A DNA stretch of 64,000 nt from Luteibacter rhizovicinus DSM 16549 (GCF_001887595.1 NZ_CP017480.1:496001-560000); one strand, 5' to 3'. Positions 44,373 through 57,082 are shown, counted from the first letter of the stretch. The notes: generated from the letters alone by a model not told the origin. Numbers and translations: made by a program.

Positions 44373-44380
44373 TGAAACCG

Positions 44381-44409
44381 ACGATACGCCCGGACCCGAG
44401 ACCTGTCAA
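44381..44409 (-). promoter_or_regulatory. Sigma70 promoter of the metX operon
   Basis: Minus strand TTGACA (44409-44404), a spacer of exactly 17 bases, then TATCGT (44386-44381). Initiation about seven bases on would fall near 44374, right at the first base of riboswitch helix P1, which supports the assignment. Confidence 0.75.
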
Positions 44410-44410
44410 C

Positions 44411-44442
44411 AGCCGTTTAGACGTCCAGATGTCCAGAAGGCT
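44411..44442. promoter_or_regulatory. Four tandem MetJ-type met boxes
   Basis: Read on the plus strand the 32 bases divide into four contiguous octamers, AGCCGTTT / AGACGTCC / AGATGTCC / AGAAGGCT. Against the met box AGACGTCT they match 6, 7, 6 and 6 of 8. MetJ binds arrays of such octamers cooperatively with SAM as corepressor. The array ends one base from the -35 hexamer of the metX promoter. A metJ gene is not in this window, so the regulator is inferred. Confidence 0.65.
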
Positions 44443-44480
44443 GTTCGCATGAACACTGCGAGTAGGCCGCAGAAGCCCTT

Positions 44481-44552
44481 GTAGGAGCCGATTCATCGGC
44501 GATAGGGCGTGGCTACGTAGACGGGCCTTATCGCCGATGAATCGGCTCCTAC
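44481..44552. repeat. REP-like inverted pair, type A, short spacer
   Basis: GTAGGAGCCGATTCATCGGC at 44481 and its exact reverse complement ending at 44552 enclose about 27 bases. This forms a long imperfect hairpin just upstream of cysK, between the divergent metX promoter and the cysK start. Confidence 0.9.
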
Positions 44553-44603
44553 ATAGAGCGCGACCCACCGACAACGACCCCCGGAAGGCGCTAGCATTGG
44601 CCT

Positions 44604-45632
44604 ATGACCACCTACGCCAGCTTCGCCGCCGCCGTCGGCAACACGCCCCTCCTCCGCCTGCGGCATGCCTCGGAGGCCACCGGCTGCGAGATCCTGGGCA
44701 AGGCCGAATTCCTGAATCCGGGCGGCTCGGTCAAGGACCGCACGGCGCTCGGCCTGCTCGAGGATGCCGAGCGGCAGGGCCTGCTGCGCCCCGGCGCCAC
44801 CCTGGTCGAGGGCACGGCTGGCAATACCGGCATCGGCCTGGCCCTGCTGGGTGCCAGCCGCGGATACCGCACCCTGGTGGTCATGCCTGACACCCAGAGC
44901 CGGGAAAAGATCGACGCGCTTCACGTCGCCGGTGCCCAGGTCCGCCTCGTCCCCGTGGTTCCGTTCACGGATCCCGGCCACTACGCGCGGACCGCCCGCC
45001 GGCTGGCCGAGGAAATGAACGCGACGGACCCCGGCAGCGCCTGGTTCGCCAATCAGTTCGACAACACCGCCAATCGCGACTGGCACGAGGCCCATACCGG
45101 CCGGGAGATCTGGGAGCAGACCAGCGGCCAGATCGACGGCTTCGTCTGCGCCGCCGGCACCGGGGGCACCATTGCCGGCGTGGGCCGGGCCCTGAAGCGC
45201 CACCGCCCCGATATCCGGATCGCGCTGGCCGATCCCGCGGGCTCGATCTTCGCCCGCTACGTTCAAACGGGCGAGCTGGTCGGTGAAGGCAGCTCGATCA
45301 GCGAGGGCATCGGCAACAGCCGTATCACCGCCAATTTCGAGGGAGCGCCGATCGACGTCGCTTACTCCATCCCGGACGACGAGTCGGTCCCCGTGCTCCA
45401 CGACCTGCTCCGCCGCGAGGGTTACTGCGTCGGCGGCTCCAGCGGCGTGAACGTGGCCGGCGCCCTGCGGCTGGCCCGCGAACTGGGCCCCGGCCACACC
45501 ATCGTCACCGTCCTTTGCGACGGCGGCATGCGCTACCAGGCCAAGCTGTTCAATCCGGACTTCCTGCGCAGCAAGGGCATCCCCGTGCCGACGTGGCTGG
45601 ACGAGGCCTTTCCGGCCGCCGCGGACCGATAG
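44604..45632 (+). CDS. cysK: Cysteine synthase (O-acetylserine sulfhydrylase family)
   Basis: A 342-residue PLP enzyme making cysteine from O-acetylserine and sulfide. The catalytic Lys is in LNPGGSVKDRTAL (about residue 40), the phosphate loop is GTAGNTGIGLAL, and the second signature is AGTGGTIAGVGRALK. The C-terminal half includes EGIGNSR and GYCVGGSSGVNVAGALRLAREL. It is slightly longer than E. coli CysK and has inserts (NQFDNTANRDWHEAHTGREIWEQ) that resemble CysK/CBS-like proteins of GC-rich bacteria. It is divergent from the metX operon and shares the same short REP-filled intergenic stretch. Cystathionine beta-synthase activity cannot be excluded. Confidence 0.9.
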   Translation: MTTYASFAAAVGNTPLLRLRHASEATGCEILGKAEFLNPGGSVKDRTALGLLEDAERQGLLRPGATLVEGTAGNTGIGLALLGASRGYRTLVVMPDTQSREKIDALHVAGAQVRLVPVVPFTDPGHYARTARRLAEEMNATDPGSAWFANQFDNTANRDWHEAHTGREIWEQTSGQIDGFVCAAGTGGTIAGVGRALKRHRPDIRIALADPAGSIFARYVQTGELVGEGSSISEGIGNSRITANFEGAPIDVAYSIPDDESVPVLHDLLRREGYCVGGSSGVNVAGALRLARELGPGHTIVTVLCDGGMRYQAKLFNPDFLRSKGIPVPTWLDEAFPAAADR

Positions 45633-45727
45633 GAGCCGATTCATGTGGGAGCCGCTTCAGCGGCGAATGGGTGCATGCCACACCCTGGCCCGCTGCCGCG
45701 GGATCGCCGATGAATCGGCTCCCACAG
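45630..45727. repeat. REP-like mosaic: truncated type A, complete type B, inverted type A
   Basis: Begins with 15 bases of a type A palindrome (TAGGAGCCGATTCAT). A full type B copy (GTGGGAGCCGCTTCAGCGGC at 45645) interrupts it, and an inverted type A ends it (to 45727). The spacer is nearly the same as in the element after valS. It overlaps the last codon of cysK and lies before prfC. Confidence 0.88.
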
Positions 45728-45778
45728 GCCAATTCGCTGATAGAATAAGCGGTTAGCCTATCCATTCCGGCCCAGACC

Positions 45779-47380
45779 ATGTCCTCACACCTCACCGAAA
45801 CCCGCCGCCGGCGCAGCTTCGCCATCGTCAGCCATCCTGACGCCGGCAAGACGACGCTGACCGAAAAGCTGCTGCTGTTCGGCGGCGCGATCCAGATGGC
45901 CGGCTCGGTGAAGAGCCGCAAGGCGGCGCGCCACGCCACCTCCGACTGGATGGCACTGGAAAAGGAACGCGGCATCTCGGTGACCTCGTCGGTCATGCAG
46001 TTCCCGTACGACGACGCCATCGTGAACCTGCTCGACACCCCGGGCCACGCGGACTTCTCGGAAGATACCTATCGTGTGCTCACCGCGGTCGACTCGGCCC
46101 TGATGGTGATCGACTGCGCGAAGGGCGTCGAGGAACGCACCATCAAGCTGATGGAAGTCTGCCGGTTGCGTGACACGCCGATCATGACCTTCATCAACAA
46201 GCTCGATCGCGAAGGCCGTTCACCGATCGAACTGCTCGATGAAGTCGAGTCCGTGCTCGGCATCGCCTGCGCACCACTCACCTGGCCGATCGGCATGGGT
46301 TCGCGCCTGAAGGGTGTCTACCACGTGCTTCTCGACGAAGTGCATGTCTTCGAACCGGGCAAGAACGCCACCCGCCAGGATTCGACCATCTTCAAGGGTC
46401 TCGACCATCCGGATCTCGCCGCGCGCATCGGCCAGGCCGCGCTGGACGAACTGCGCGAGGAACTCGAACTGGTGATCGGCGCATCGAATCCGTTCGACAT
46501 CGACGCCTACCTCGCAGGCAAGCAGACGCCTGTCTTCTTCGGCTCGGCGGTGAACAATTTCGGCGTGCAGCTGCTGCTCGACTTCTTCGTCGAACATGCC
46601 CCGTCGCCGCGCTCGCGCGACACGCTCACGCGCGAAGTGAAGCCCGACGAAGAGAAGCTCACCGGCTTCGTCTTCAAGATCCAGGCGAACATGGATCCGG
46701 CGCATCGCGACCGCGTTGCCTTCATGCGCGTGTGCTCAGGCACGTATACCGCGGGCATGAAGATGCAGCAGACGCGCACGGGCAAGGAAGTGCGCATCGC
46801 CAATGCACTGACCTTCATGGCCTCCGATCGCGAGATCGTCGAGCGCGCCTACCCCGGTGACGTGATCGGCCTGCACAACCACGGCAGCATCACCATCGGC
46901 GACACCTTCACCGAAGGCGAGCCACTCTCGTTCACCGGCATCCCCAATTTCGCGCCGGAGCTGTTCCGTCGTGCACGCCTGCGCGACCCGATGAAGATGA
47001 AGGCCCTGCAAAAGGGTCTCGCGCAGCTGTCCGAAGAAGGCGCCACGCAGTTCTTCCGCCCGCTGATGTCGAACGATCTCATCCTGGGCGCCGTCGGCGT
47101 GCTGCAGTTCGACGTCGTCGCCTATCGGTTGAAGGACGAATACAACGTGGATTCGGCGTTCGAACAGGTGGGGGTCTCCACCGCGCGATGGATCCACTGC
47201 GACGACCCGAAAAAGCTCGAGGAATTCCGCGAGAAGAACGCCGGCAACCTGGCGATCGACGGCGCGGGCGAGCTGGTTTACCTGGCTCCGACACGCGTGA
47301 ACCTGCAGCTCGCCCAGGAACGCTGGCCGACCGTGCGCTTCGCCGCCACCCGCGAACACGCCGCCTCAGTCGACGTGTAA
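45779..47380 (+). CDS. prfC: Peptide chain release factor 3
   Basis: A 533-residue class II release factor GTPase that recycles RF1/RF2 after peptide release. G motifs: [15 protein letters not shown] (residues 18-32), the switch I region [45 protein letters not shown] and NKLDREGR. Domain II and III follow, with the family-specific [25 protein letters not shown] and [19 protein letters not shown]. The length is normal. A TAGAAT -10-like element is at 45741-45746. Confidence 0.97.
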   Translation: MSSHLTETRRRRSFAIVSHPDAGKTTLTEKLLLFGGAIQMAGSVKSRKAARHATSDWMALEKERGISVTSSVMQFPYDDAIVNLLDTPGHADFSEDTYRVLTAVDSALMVIDCAKGVEERTIKLMEVCRLRDTPIMTFINKLDREGRSPIELLDEVESVLGIACAPLTWPIGMGSRLKGVYHVLLDEVHVFEPGKNATRQDSTIFKGLDHPDLAARIGQAALDELREELELVIGASNPFDIDAYLAGKQTPVFFGSAVNNFGVQLLLDFFVEHAPSPRSRDTLTREVKPDEEKLTGFVFKIQANMDPAHRDRVAFMRVCSGTYTAGMKMQQTRTGKEVRIANALTFMASDREIVERAYPGDVIGLHNHGSITIGDTFTEGEPLSFTGIPNFAPELFRRARLRDPMKMKALQKGLAQLSEEGATQFFRPLMSNDLILGAVGVLQFDVVAYRLKDEYNVDSAFEQVGVSTARWIHCDDPKKLEEFREKNAGNLAIDGAGELVYLAPTRVNLQLAQERWPTVRFAATREHAASVDV

Positions 47381-47386
47381 CACCGA

Positions 47387-49045
47387 TTAAAGAGGTGGGT
47401 TGAGGAACCGGTGGATGGCCTGGACGACCACCGAGCCCTCGCCCACACCGGACGCCACGCGCTTGACCGAGCCCGAGCGCACGTCACCGACGGCGAAGAC
47501 ACCACGTAGCGTCGTCGCATAAGGCGACGGCGTGGCGTAACCGTCCGCATCGCGACCGGTCAGTACGAAGCCCTTCTTGTCCAGGTCCAGACAGCCCTGC
47601 AACCACGAGGTATTCGGCTCGGCGCCGATCATCACGAACAACGCACCGATTTTCTTGCGCTCCTGCGCACCACCGGCGCTGCACGACCAGCCCACTTCAC
47701 GCAGGTAGGCATCGCCATCGAGGTGATCGATCTGGCAGTGCGTGTGCAGGGTGATACGCGGGGACTGCAGGATGCGCTGCACGAGATAGTCCGACATGGT
47801 CGCGGCCAGTCCGTTGCCGCGAACCAGGATATGCACGTGGGCGACCGTGCGTGCGAGGAACATCGCCGCCTGGCCCGCACTGTTGCCACCGCCGACCACG
47901 GCCACCTCTTCTCCCGCGCACAGCTGCGCTTCCATCGCGGTGGCCGCGTAGTGGATACCCTGGCCCTCGAAACGTTCGTAGTCGACGTGCTCGAGCTTGC
48001 GATAGCGCGCCCCTGTGGCGATCACGATGGCGCGGGCCGATGCGACGCTGCCGTCGTCCAGGGTGAGCCGGTAAGGGTGACCACCGCAATCGACGCTTTC
48101 CACGGTGCGCGCGATCGCCATATGCGCGCCGAACTTCATCGCCTGCACCTGGGCACGACCCGACAGTGCCTGACCCGAAATGCCGGTCGGGAAGCCCAGA
48201 TAGTTTTCGATCTTCGAACTGGTACCGGCCTGCCCGCCGGGCGCGAGCGACTCGATGACCAGGGTGTCGAGCCCTTCGGAGGCCGCGTAGACGGCGGCGG
48301 CCAGTCCAGCCGGACCGGCTCCGACCACCACGACGTCGTGGACGTGGTCCTTGTCCAGTTCGATGCTGATGCCAAGGTCGTCAGCGAGTTCGCCATTGGT
48401 CGGGCAGCGCAGCACGCGCCGGTCCGGCATGATCACCACGGGGCACTCGCTCGGATCGAGTCCGAAGCCGTCGAGCAGGTGCCGGGCGTCCTCGTCGATA
48501 TCCGTATCGAGCAGGCGGTACGGGTAGCCATTGCGGATCAGGAAGCTGCGCAGCCGGGCGGTGTCCGCAGCGTGCGCCGAGCCCGCCAGGATCACCCCGC
48601 CCTGGCCGCTCTGGATCAACCCCACGCGCCGCAGGATGAAGGCGCGCATGATGATTTCGCCGATGTCCGGCTCGCCCGAAACCAGCTTGCGGAAACTGGC
48701 CGGATTCATGCGCACCAGGCGGGTCTCCGTGCCCGCCCGCCCGTTGACCATGATCTTGCGTTCGCTGAAGAGGTCCACTTCACCGGTGAACTGGTTGGGA
48801 CCGTGCACGACGAAGATGTTCGGCGTGCCGTCCTCGGCCGTGTCGTAAACCTCGATGGAGCCCTCGATCACGAAAAAATAGTCGACGCGGCGCTCACCGC
48901 GACGGAACAGCATCGTGCCGGCGGGCACGACCTCCTCCACCCCGTATTTCACCAGCCGAGCGGACATCTCCTCGTTGAGGTGCGGGAAGGTCTGCTCACG
49001 GCGATTCATCGGGCTCGACGGATCGTTTTCGGACGGTATGGCCAT
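47387..49045 (-). CDS. cNMP-binding / glutaredoxin-like / thioredoxin-reductase-like fusion lacking the redox CxxC
   Basis: A 552-residue three-part protein. Residues ~20-145 are a cyclic-nucleotide-binding (CRP-like) domain (GTMLFRRGERRVDYFFVIEGSIEVYD, FTGEVDLFSERKIMVNGRA). Residues ~150-225 look like a glutaredoxin/thioredoxin fold (LRSFLIRNGYPYRLLDTD...PVVIMPDRRVLR) with no CxxC. Residues ~236-552 are a thioredoxin-reductase-like FAD/NAD(P)H module with VVGAGPAGLAAA (242-), GGQAGTSSKIENYLGFP, VVGGGNSAGQAAMFLA and GVFAVGDVRSGSVKRVASGVGEGS. The position of the CATC disulfide is AATA (367-370), so it cannot work as a normal thioredoxin reductase. Such fusions are known, but the substrate is not. 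Regulation by a bound nucleotide is inferred. Confidence 0.9.
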   Translation of the reverse strand: MAIPSENDPSSPMNRREQTFPHLNEEMSARLVKYGVEEVVPAGTMLFRRGERRVDYFFVIEGSIEVYDTAEDGTPNIFVVHGPNQFTGEVDLFSERKIMVNGRAGTETRLVRMNPASFRKLVSGEPDIGEIIMRAFILRRVGLIQSGQGGVILAGSAHAADTARLRSFLIRNGYPYRLLDTDIDEDARHLLDGFGLDPSECPVVIMPDRRVLRCPTNGELADDLGISIELDKDHVHDVVVVGAGPAGLAAAVYAASEGLDTLVIESLAPGGQAGTSSKIENYLGFPTGISGQALSGRAQVQAMKFGAHMAIARTVESVDCGGHPYRLTLDDGSVASARAIVIATGARYRKLEHVDYERFEGQGIHYAATAMEAQLCAGEEVAVVGGGNSAGQAAMFLARTVAHVHILVRGNGLAATMSDYLVQRILQSPRITLHTHCQIDHLDGDAYLREVGWSCSAGGAQERKKIGALFVMIGAEPNTSWLQGCLDLDKKGFVLTGRDADGYATPSPYATTLRGVFAVGDVRSGSVKRVASGVGEGSVVVQAIHRFLNPPL

Positions 49046-49178
49046 CGTGCAATTCCAGTGGGTATCGGGCGCGACAGCCCGCGGCTGTCACGTTAGCGGA
49101 CGTGCCGCCGGCCTTCTTGTATCGGAGCACCATCATGCCTGCGTAGACTGCGGCCGCAAGTCCCACGCCGAGAGATCC

Positions 49179-50084
49179 ATGTTCGCTGCCGAGACCGTCG
49201 TCACACCACCGGGCCGCCCGGCCCGCCTGCTTCGATCGCCGATCGCCAGGCTGGTCGTTTTCTTCACCTTGCTGAAGCTGTTCCAATGGGTCGCCGGCGA
49301 GGCGTGGACCGCGCTGGGACTGCCCCCGGGATTCGTTCCCTTTCGCGACACCACGCTGGTGATGGAACTGCTGCGACTGGGGCCCATCGTGCTGGCCTAT
49401 GCCTTGCTGGTGGGGCTGCTGGAGCGGCGCCGGGTCGACGAACTCGCGCCGGCAAAGGCCGCGCCCCACCTGCTCCTCGGCCTGATGGGAGGCGCGCTGT
49501 GCTTCTCCCTGATCGTGGCGACCCTGTGGGCGCTGGGCGCCTTCGTCGTCGACGGCGTGAACCGCGACGTCGACTGGGTCGGACGCATCCTCGTCATGGG
49601 GGTCGGGGCGGGTATCGGCGAGGAAATCGTCAGTCGCGGCGTGATCTTCCGCATCATCGAGGAAGGCCTCGGCACCTGGGCCGCCTTGCTGGTCTCGGCC
49701 GCGGTCTTCGGCGGCCTGCACGCCTGGAACCCCAATGCGACCGCCTGGAGCGTCGTCGCCATCGCCCTCGAGGCAGGCCTGCTGTTCGGCCTCCTCTACC
49801 ACGTCACCCGCTCGCTCTGGGTTTGCATGGGCGCCCATGCCGCGTGGAACGTCGCCCAGGGCCCGTTCTACGGCATCCCCGTCTCGGGCTTCGAGCAACG
49901 TGGCCTGCTCGCCTCGCACATGCAGGGACCCACCTGGCTCACGGGGGGCGCCTTCGGCGCCGAAGCCTCCGTCGTCGCCCTGTGCATCTGTTCGCTCGCC
50001 ACCTCCGTATGTCTTGCCGTGGCGATCCGCCGCGGCAGCCTCGTCCCGCCGCCGTGGAGAAGACCCGGCACTCAACCTGGCTGA
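49179..50084 (+). CDS. CPBP family intramembrane glutamic endopeptidase
   Basis: A 301-residue polytopic protein of the CAAX/bacteriocin-processing (Abi) family. About eight hydrophobic segments are present. The catalytic EExxxR motif is GEEIVSRGVIFRIIEEG (Glu148-149), followed by FGGLHAWNP and the second His motif MGAHAAWNVAQG. The ATG chosen gives a usual start; it is divergent from the cNMP-reductase fusion. Substrate unknown; members include immunity and prenyl-protein proteases. Confidence 0.88.
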   Translation: MFAAETVVTPPGRPARLLRSPIARLVVFFTLLKLFQWVAGEAWTALGLPPGFVPFRDTTLVMELLRLGPIVLAYALLVGLLERRRVDELAPAKAAPHLLLGLMGGALCFSLIVATLWALGAFVVDGVNRDVDWVGRILVMGVGAGIGEEIVSRGVIFRIIEEGLGTWAALLVSAAVFGGLHAWNPNATAWSVVAIALEAGLLFGLLYHVTRSLWVCMGAHAAWNVAQGPFYGIPVSGFEQRGLLASHMQGPTWLTGGAFGAEASVVALCICSLATSVCLAVAIRRGSLVPPPWRRPGTQPG

Positions 50085-50158
50085 GCAAAGGCCGTTAAAG
50101 TGCAGAACGCCACGTAACGGTGGCATTGTTACCTCCTGAACCCCTGACCGGTCATCGC

Positions 50159-53812
<3,654 letters not shown>

Positions 53813-53813
53813 A

Positions 53814-54653
53814 GTGGATATCGAAGACATCGAGGTCCAGCTGTTCGTCCGCGCCATGCAACTGCGGCATGGCTACGACTTCAGTGAGTACGCGCCCGCC
53901 TCACTGAAGCGGCGCGTGCAGCAGCTGGTCCGCACCCACGGCGTCGCGTCGATCAGTGAGCTCAATAGCCGACTGCTCCACGAGGATGGCTTCGTCGCCC
54001 GCGTGATCGAGGGTCTGTCGGTACCGGTGTCGGAAATGTTCCGCGATCCGCCCGTGTTCCGCGCCCTGCGCGACAAGGTGTTCCCGGTGCTGGCCTCGTA
54101 CCCCGAGATCAACATCTGGCAGGCCGGCTGCGCACACGGCCAGGAGGTCTACTCGCTCGCTATCCTGCTCGAGGAAGCCGGGCTGTACGAACGTTCGCGC
54201 ATCTACGCCACCGACTTCAACGACGCCGCGCTGGCCATCGCCGCGGATGGCATCTACGCCACCCGCGAGGCGCGCGACTGGTCGCGCAACTACATGGAAG
54301 CTGGCGGCAGCCACTCGCTGAGCGACTACTACAGCGCACGCTACGACTTCATCAAACTCGACCAGCGTCTCCGTCGCAACGTCACCTTCTTCAACCACAA
54401 CCTGGTCACCGACGAGGTGTTCTGCGAGGCACATCTCATCCTGTGCCGGAACGTGCTCATCTACTTCAGCAACCCCTTGCAGGACCGGACGCTCGGCCTG
54501 TTCCGGAATAGCCTCGTCCGCGGCGGATTCCTTTGCCTGGGCACGCGCGAGAACATCGATTTCTCGCCGGCCGGCGCCGGCTTCACCGATGTGGAGCACG
54601 CGCTGCGCATCTACCAGGTCGGTGGTACCGGCGCGCGGGCACTCAGCCGATGA
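53814..54653 (+). CDS. CheR-type protein-glutamate O-methyltransferase
   Basis: A 279-residue methyltransferase. The N-terminal helical part (residues ~5-75, YDFSEYAPASLKRRVQQLVRTHGV) leads into the SAM domain: VSEMFRDPPVFRAL, WQAGCAHGQEVYSLAILLEEAG (motif I), IYATDFNDAALAIAADGIY, FFNHNLVTDEVFCEAHLILCRNVLIYF and GGFLCLGTREN. In chemotaxis CheR uses a GCSTGEE motif; here it is GCAHGQE, a noticeable change at the SAM loop. No receptor gene is adjacent. With CheB next to it, it probably modifies a sensor, perhaps the upstream kinase coiled coil. It starts with GTG. Confidence 0.9.
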   Translation: MDIEDIEVQLFVRAMQLRHGYDFSEYAPASLKRRVQQLVRTHGVASISELNSRLLHEDGFVARVIEGLSVPVSEMFRDPPVFRALRDKVFPVLASYPEINIWQAGCAHGQEVYSLAILLEEAGLYERSRIYATDFNDAALAIAADGIYATREARDWSRNYMEAGGSHSLSDYYSARYDFIKLDQRLRRNVTFFNHNLVTDEVFCEAHLILCRNVLIYFSNPLQDRTLGLFRNSLVRGGFLCLGTRENIDFSPAGAGFTDVEHALRIYQVGGTGARALSR

Positions 54654-55219
54654 AGGCGCGCCAGGCGATCGTGATCGGCTGTAGCGCCGGGGGGCTCACC
54701 GCCCTGCAACGCCTGCTGCCCGGTCTCGACACGCAGCTGGGTGTGCCGGTCGTGATCTGTTGTCATACCGCATCAGCCGACGTCACCATCCTGGTCGACT
54801 TGCTGGGCCGCTACGCGCGCCTGCCGGTCGTCGAGGCCAACGAGAGGGCTCCCGCCGATCCCGGCGTGATCCACGTCGCGCCGAGCGGCTATCACCTGAT
54901 GGTCGAACCAAACTTTCATTTCTCGCTCAGCGTCGATGCGAAAGTCGCTTACGCGCGACCATCGATCGACGTGCTTTTCGAAACCGCGGCGGATGCGTGG
55001 CGCGATGGACTCATCGCCGTGCTCCTGACCGGCGCCAACTCCGACGGCGCCCAGGGACTGGTCGCCGTCCGTCATGCCGGTGGATACGCCATCGTGCAGG
55101 ACCCCCTTACCGCGGAATCGGATGTCATGCCCCTTGCCGGCCTCGAGGCCGCGGGCGCCGATGCCTGCCTGCCACTGGAAGCCATTGCGGCCAAGCTCAA
55201 CGAACTATGCCTTTCATGA
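54650..55219 (+). CDS. CheB-type methylesterase domain protein, without receiver
   Basis: A 189-residue stand-alone CheB catalytic domain. The Ser is in IVIGCSAGGLTALQRLL, the His in VICCHTASADVTILVDLL, and the Asp in LLTGANSDGAQGLVAVRHAGG. The usual N-terminal receiver domain is missing, so activity must be controlled some other way, perhaps by the partner kinase. It overlaps the CheR gene (ATGA) and the GGDEF gene (ATGA), so all are co-translated. Confidence 0.9.
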   Translation: MKARQAIVIGCSAGGLTALQRLLPGLDTQLGVPVVICCHTASADVTILVDLLGRYARLPVVEANERAPADPGVIHVAPSGYHLMVEPNFHFSLSVDAKVAYARPSIDVLFETAADAWRDGLIAVLLTGANSDGAQGLVAVRHAGGYAIVQDPLTAESDVMPLAGLEAAGADACLPLEAIAAKLNELCLS

Positions 55220-56205
55220 ATACGAATCGCCCCAAGATCCTCGTCGTCGACGACACCCCCGCCAACCTCGTTGCCATGCGCCGCCTGCTCGCACGCGCGG
55301 ATGCCGACATCTTCGAAGCCGCCAGCGGCAATGAAGCGCTGGCCCTGTGCCTGGACCATCAGTTCGCACTCGTACTGCTGGACGTCAACATGCCGGAGAT
55401 GGACGGCTTCGAGGTGGCCCAGTTCATCTCCGAGACCGACCACCTCAGCGAGACGCCGATCATTTTCGTCACCGCGGCTTACGCCGATGACATCAACCGC
55501 ATCAAGGGCTATACGGCGGGCGCGGTCGACTACATCGCCAAGCCGATCAACGACGTCATCCTGCAGTCGAAGGTGAAAATCTTCCTGGAGCTCTACCGCG
55601 CCCGCGCCTTGCTGCAACAGGCGCTGGACGAGCTGTCGACGCGTAACGAGCAGCTCACTTCCGAAGTCGCCGAGCGCACGCGGATGGAACAGCTGGTTCG
55701 CCACCAGGCGACCCACGATGCACTGACCGGCCTGCCCAATCGCATTCTCTTCCGCGAGCGCCTGGAAGATGCCATCGTCGCCGGCGATGCGGATGGCGGT
55801 TCGTTCGCCCTGGCGTATATCGACATCGACGGCTTCAAGGGCGTCAACGACGGTCATGGCCACGCGGCCGGCGATGCCTTGCTGAGGGCGATCGCTGGGC
55901 GACTCGGTGGCCGCACACGCGATACGGATACCGTGGCGCGCCTGGGCGGTGACGAGTTCGCCGTACTCCTGAACGATGCAGCCGATGCGGACGCCGCCCT
56001 GGCCCGCTGCCAGACGCTATGCGATGCGATCGCCGAGCCATACACGCTCGACGTCAATGACTCACGACTGGGAGTCACGATCGGCGCCAGTATCGGCGTG
56101 ACACTCTTCCTTCCGGGTGACGCTTACGACCGCCTCGTGGTCGCCGCCGATACGGCCATGTACGACGCCAAGCGATCCGGCAAGAATCGCTGCGTGCTCG
56201 GCTGA
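55216..56205 (+). CDS. Response regulator with diguanylate cyclase (GGDEF) output
   Basis: A 329-residue receiver-GGDEF protein. The receiver (residues ~7-125) has LVVDDTPANL, LLDVNMPEMDG, TAAYA and AKPIN. A short coiled coil (~130-165) joins it to the cyclase (~170-329), with the active-site ARLGGDEFAVL (GGDEF 244-248) and the product-inhibition I-site RDTD five residues earlier, so it should make c-di-GMP and be feedback inhibited. Start is taken at the ATGA overlap with CheB; an ATG three codons upstream is also possible. It is the last gene of the hybrid kinase-CheR-CheB unit. Confidence 0.93.
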   Translation: MNTNRPKILVVDDTPANLVAMRRLLARADADIFEAASGNEALALCLDHQFALVLLDVNMPEMDGFEVAQFISETDHLSETPIIFVTAAYADDINRIKGYTAGAVDYIAKPINDVILQSKVKIFLELYRARALLQQALDELSTRNEQLTSEVAERTRMEQLVRHQATHDALTGLPNRILFRERLEDAIVAGDADGGSFALAYIDIDGFKGVNDGHGHAAGDALLRAIAGRLGGRTRDTDTVARLGGDEFAVLLNDAADADAALARCQTLCDAIAEPYTLDVNDSRLGVTIGASIGVTLFLPGDAYDRLVVAADTAMYDAKRSGKNRCVLG

Positions 56206-56206
56206 A

Positions 56207-57082
56207 TCAGAGGCTGGCCAGGAACGCTTCCAGTACCGCCCCGCGATAGCGCTGCCGATGCAAGAGGATCGACAGCGTTCGCTTCAGGTCGAGGAACGGC
56301 GTCGGCAGGACCACGAGCCGTTCCGTCTGCACGGCGTCCACGATCGCCACCTCGGGCAGGCACGCCAGGCCGAGGCCGGCGATCACGGCCTGCTTGATCG
56401 CTTCGGACTGATCCAGCTCCAGCACGACCTTGCCCTCGGGTAGCGCGGCCAGCGCCTGCTCGCTGAGTGCACGCGTCGCCGAGCCTCGTTCGCGCAGCAC
56501 CCAGCGCTCGCCCGCAAAATGTTCGCGCCTGAGCCGGGCCTTCCCGGCGAGCGGATGATCGGGACGGGCACATACGACGAGGCGATCCTCGCGCCATGGC
56601 CGGGCTTCGATCGATGGGTGATTGACGGGCCCTTCGACGCAGCCGATGTCGAAATCGTGATCGAGCACGCCCTGGGCGATGCGCGCCGTGTTGGCGACGC
56701 CAAGCCGCAACGCCACGCCGGGGTGCTCGGTAGCGAAGCGGCCGATGAGGTCGCCGACCAGATAATTCCCGACCGTGTTGCTTGCGCCGATGCCGATATC
56801 GCCGGTGAGCTCCGCCACCGAGCCCTCGGCCCGGCGACCGAACTCGGCGTGGCGTTCGACCAGCTCCCGCGTCAACGGCAGCAGCTCGCGTCCACGATCG
56901 TTCAGGCGGAGTCGCCCACGCTCACGCGCAAACAGCGGCGAACCGATTTGTCGTTCCAGTTCGGCGAGCGCCATGCTCGCCGCCGGCTGGCTGAGGAACA
57001 GTCGCTCACTGGCCGCGCGTACGCTTCCCAGCGTGGCGACGGCGACGAAGACTTCTAGCTGGCGAGGGCTGACGGCATGCAT
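56207..57082 (-). CDS. LysR-family regulator, YeiE-like
   Basis: A 291-residue LysR regulator. The helix-turn-helix is at the N-terminus (RQLEVFVAVATLGSVRAASERLFLSQPAASMALAELERQIGSPLF), then the co-inducer-binding domain from about residue 90 (GDIGIGASNTVGNYLVGDLIGRFATEHPGV) with the strand-switch region IKQAVIAGLGLACLPEVAI. It is closest in character to YeiE and CbbR/CysB-like members. It is divergent from a YeiH-type gene, the same pairing as in enterobacteria, so the transporter is the likely target. A dyad overlaps its own start codon. Confidence 0.92.
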   Translation of the reverse strand: MHAVSPRQLEVFVAVATLGSVRAASERLFLSQPAASMALAELERQIGSPLFARERGRLRLNDRGRELLPLTRELVERHAEFGRRAEGSVAELTGDIGIGASNTVGNYLVGDLIGRFATEHPGVALRLGVANTARIAQGVLDHDFDIGCVEGPVNHPSIEARPWREDRLVVCARPDHPLAGKARLRREHFAGERWVLRERGSATRALSEQALAALPEGKVVLELDQSEAIKQAVIAGLGLACLPEVAIVDAVQTERLVVLPTPFLDLKRTLSILLHRQRYRGAVLEAFLASL

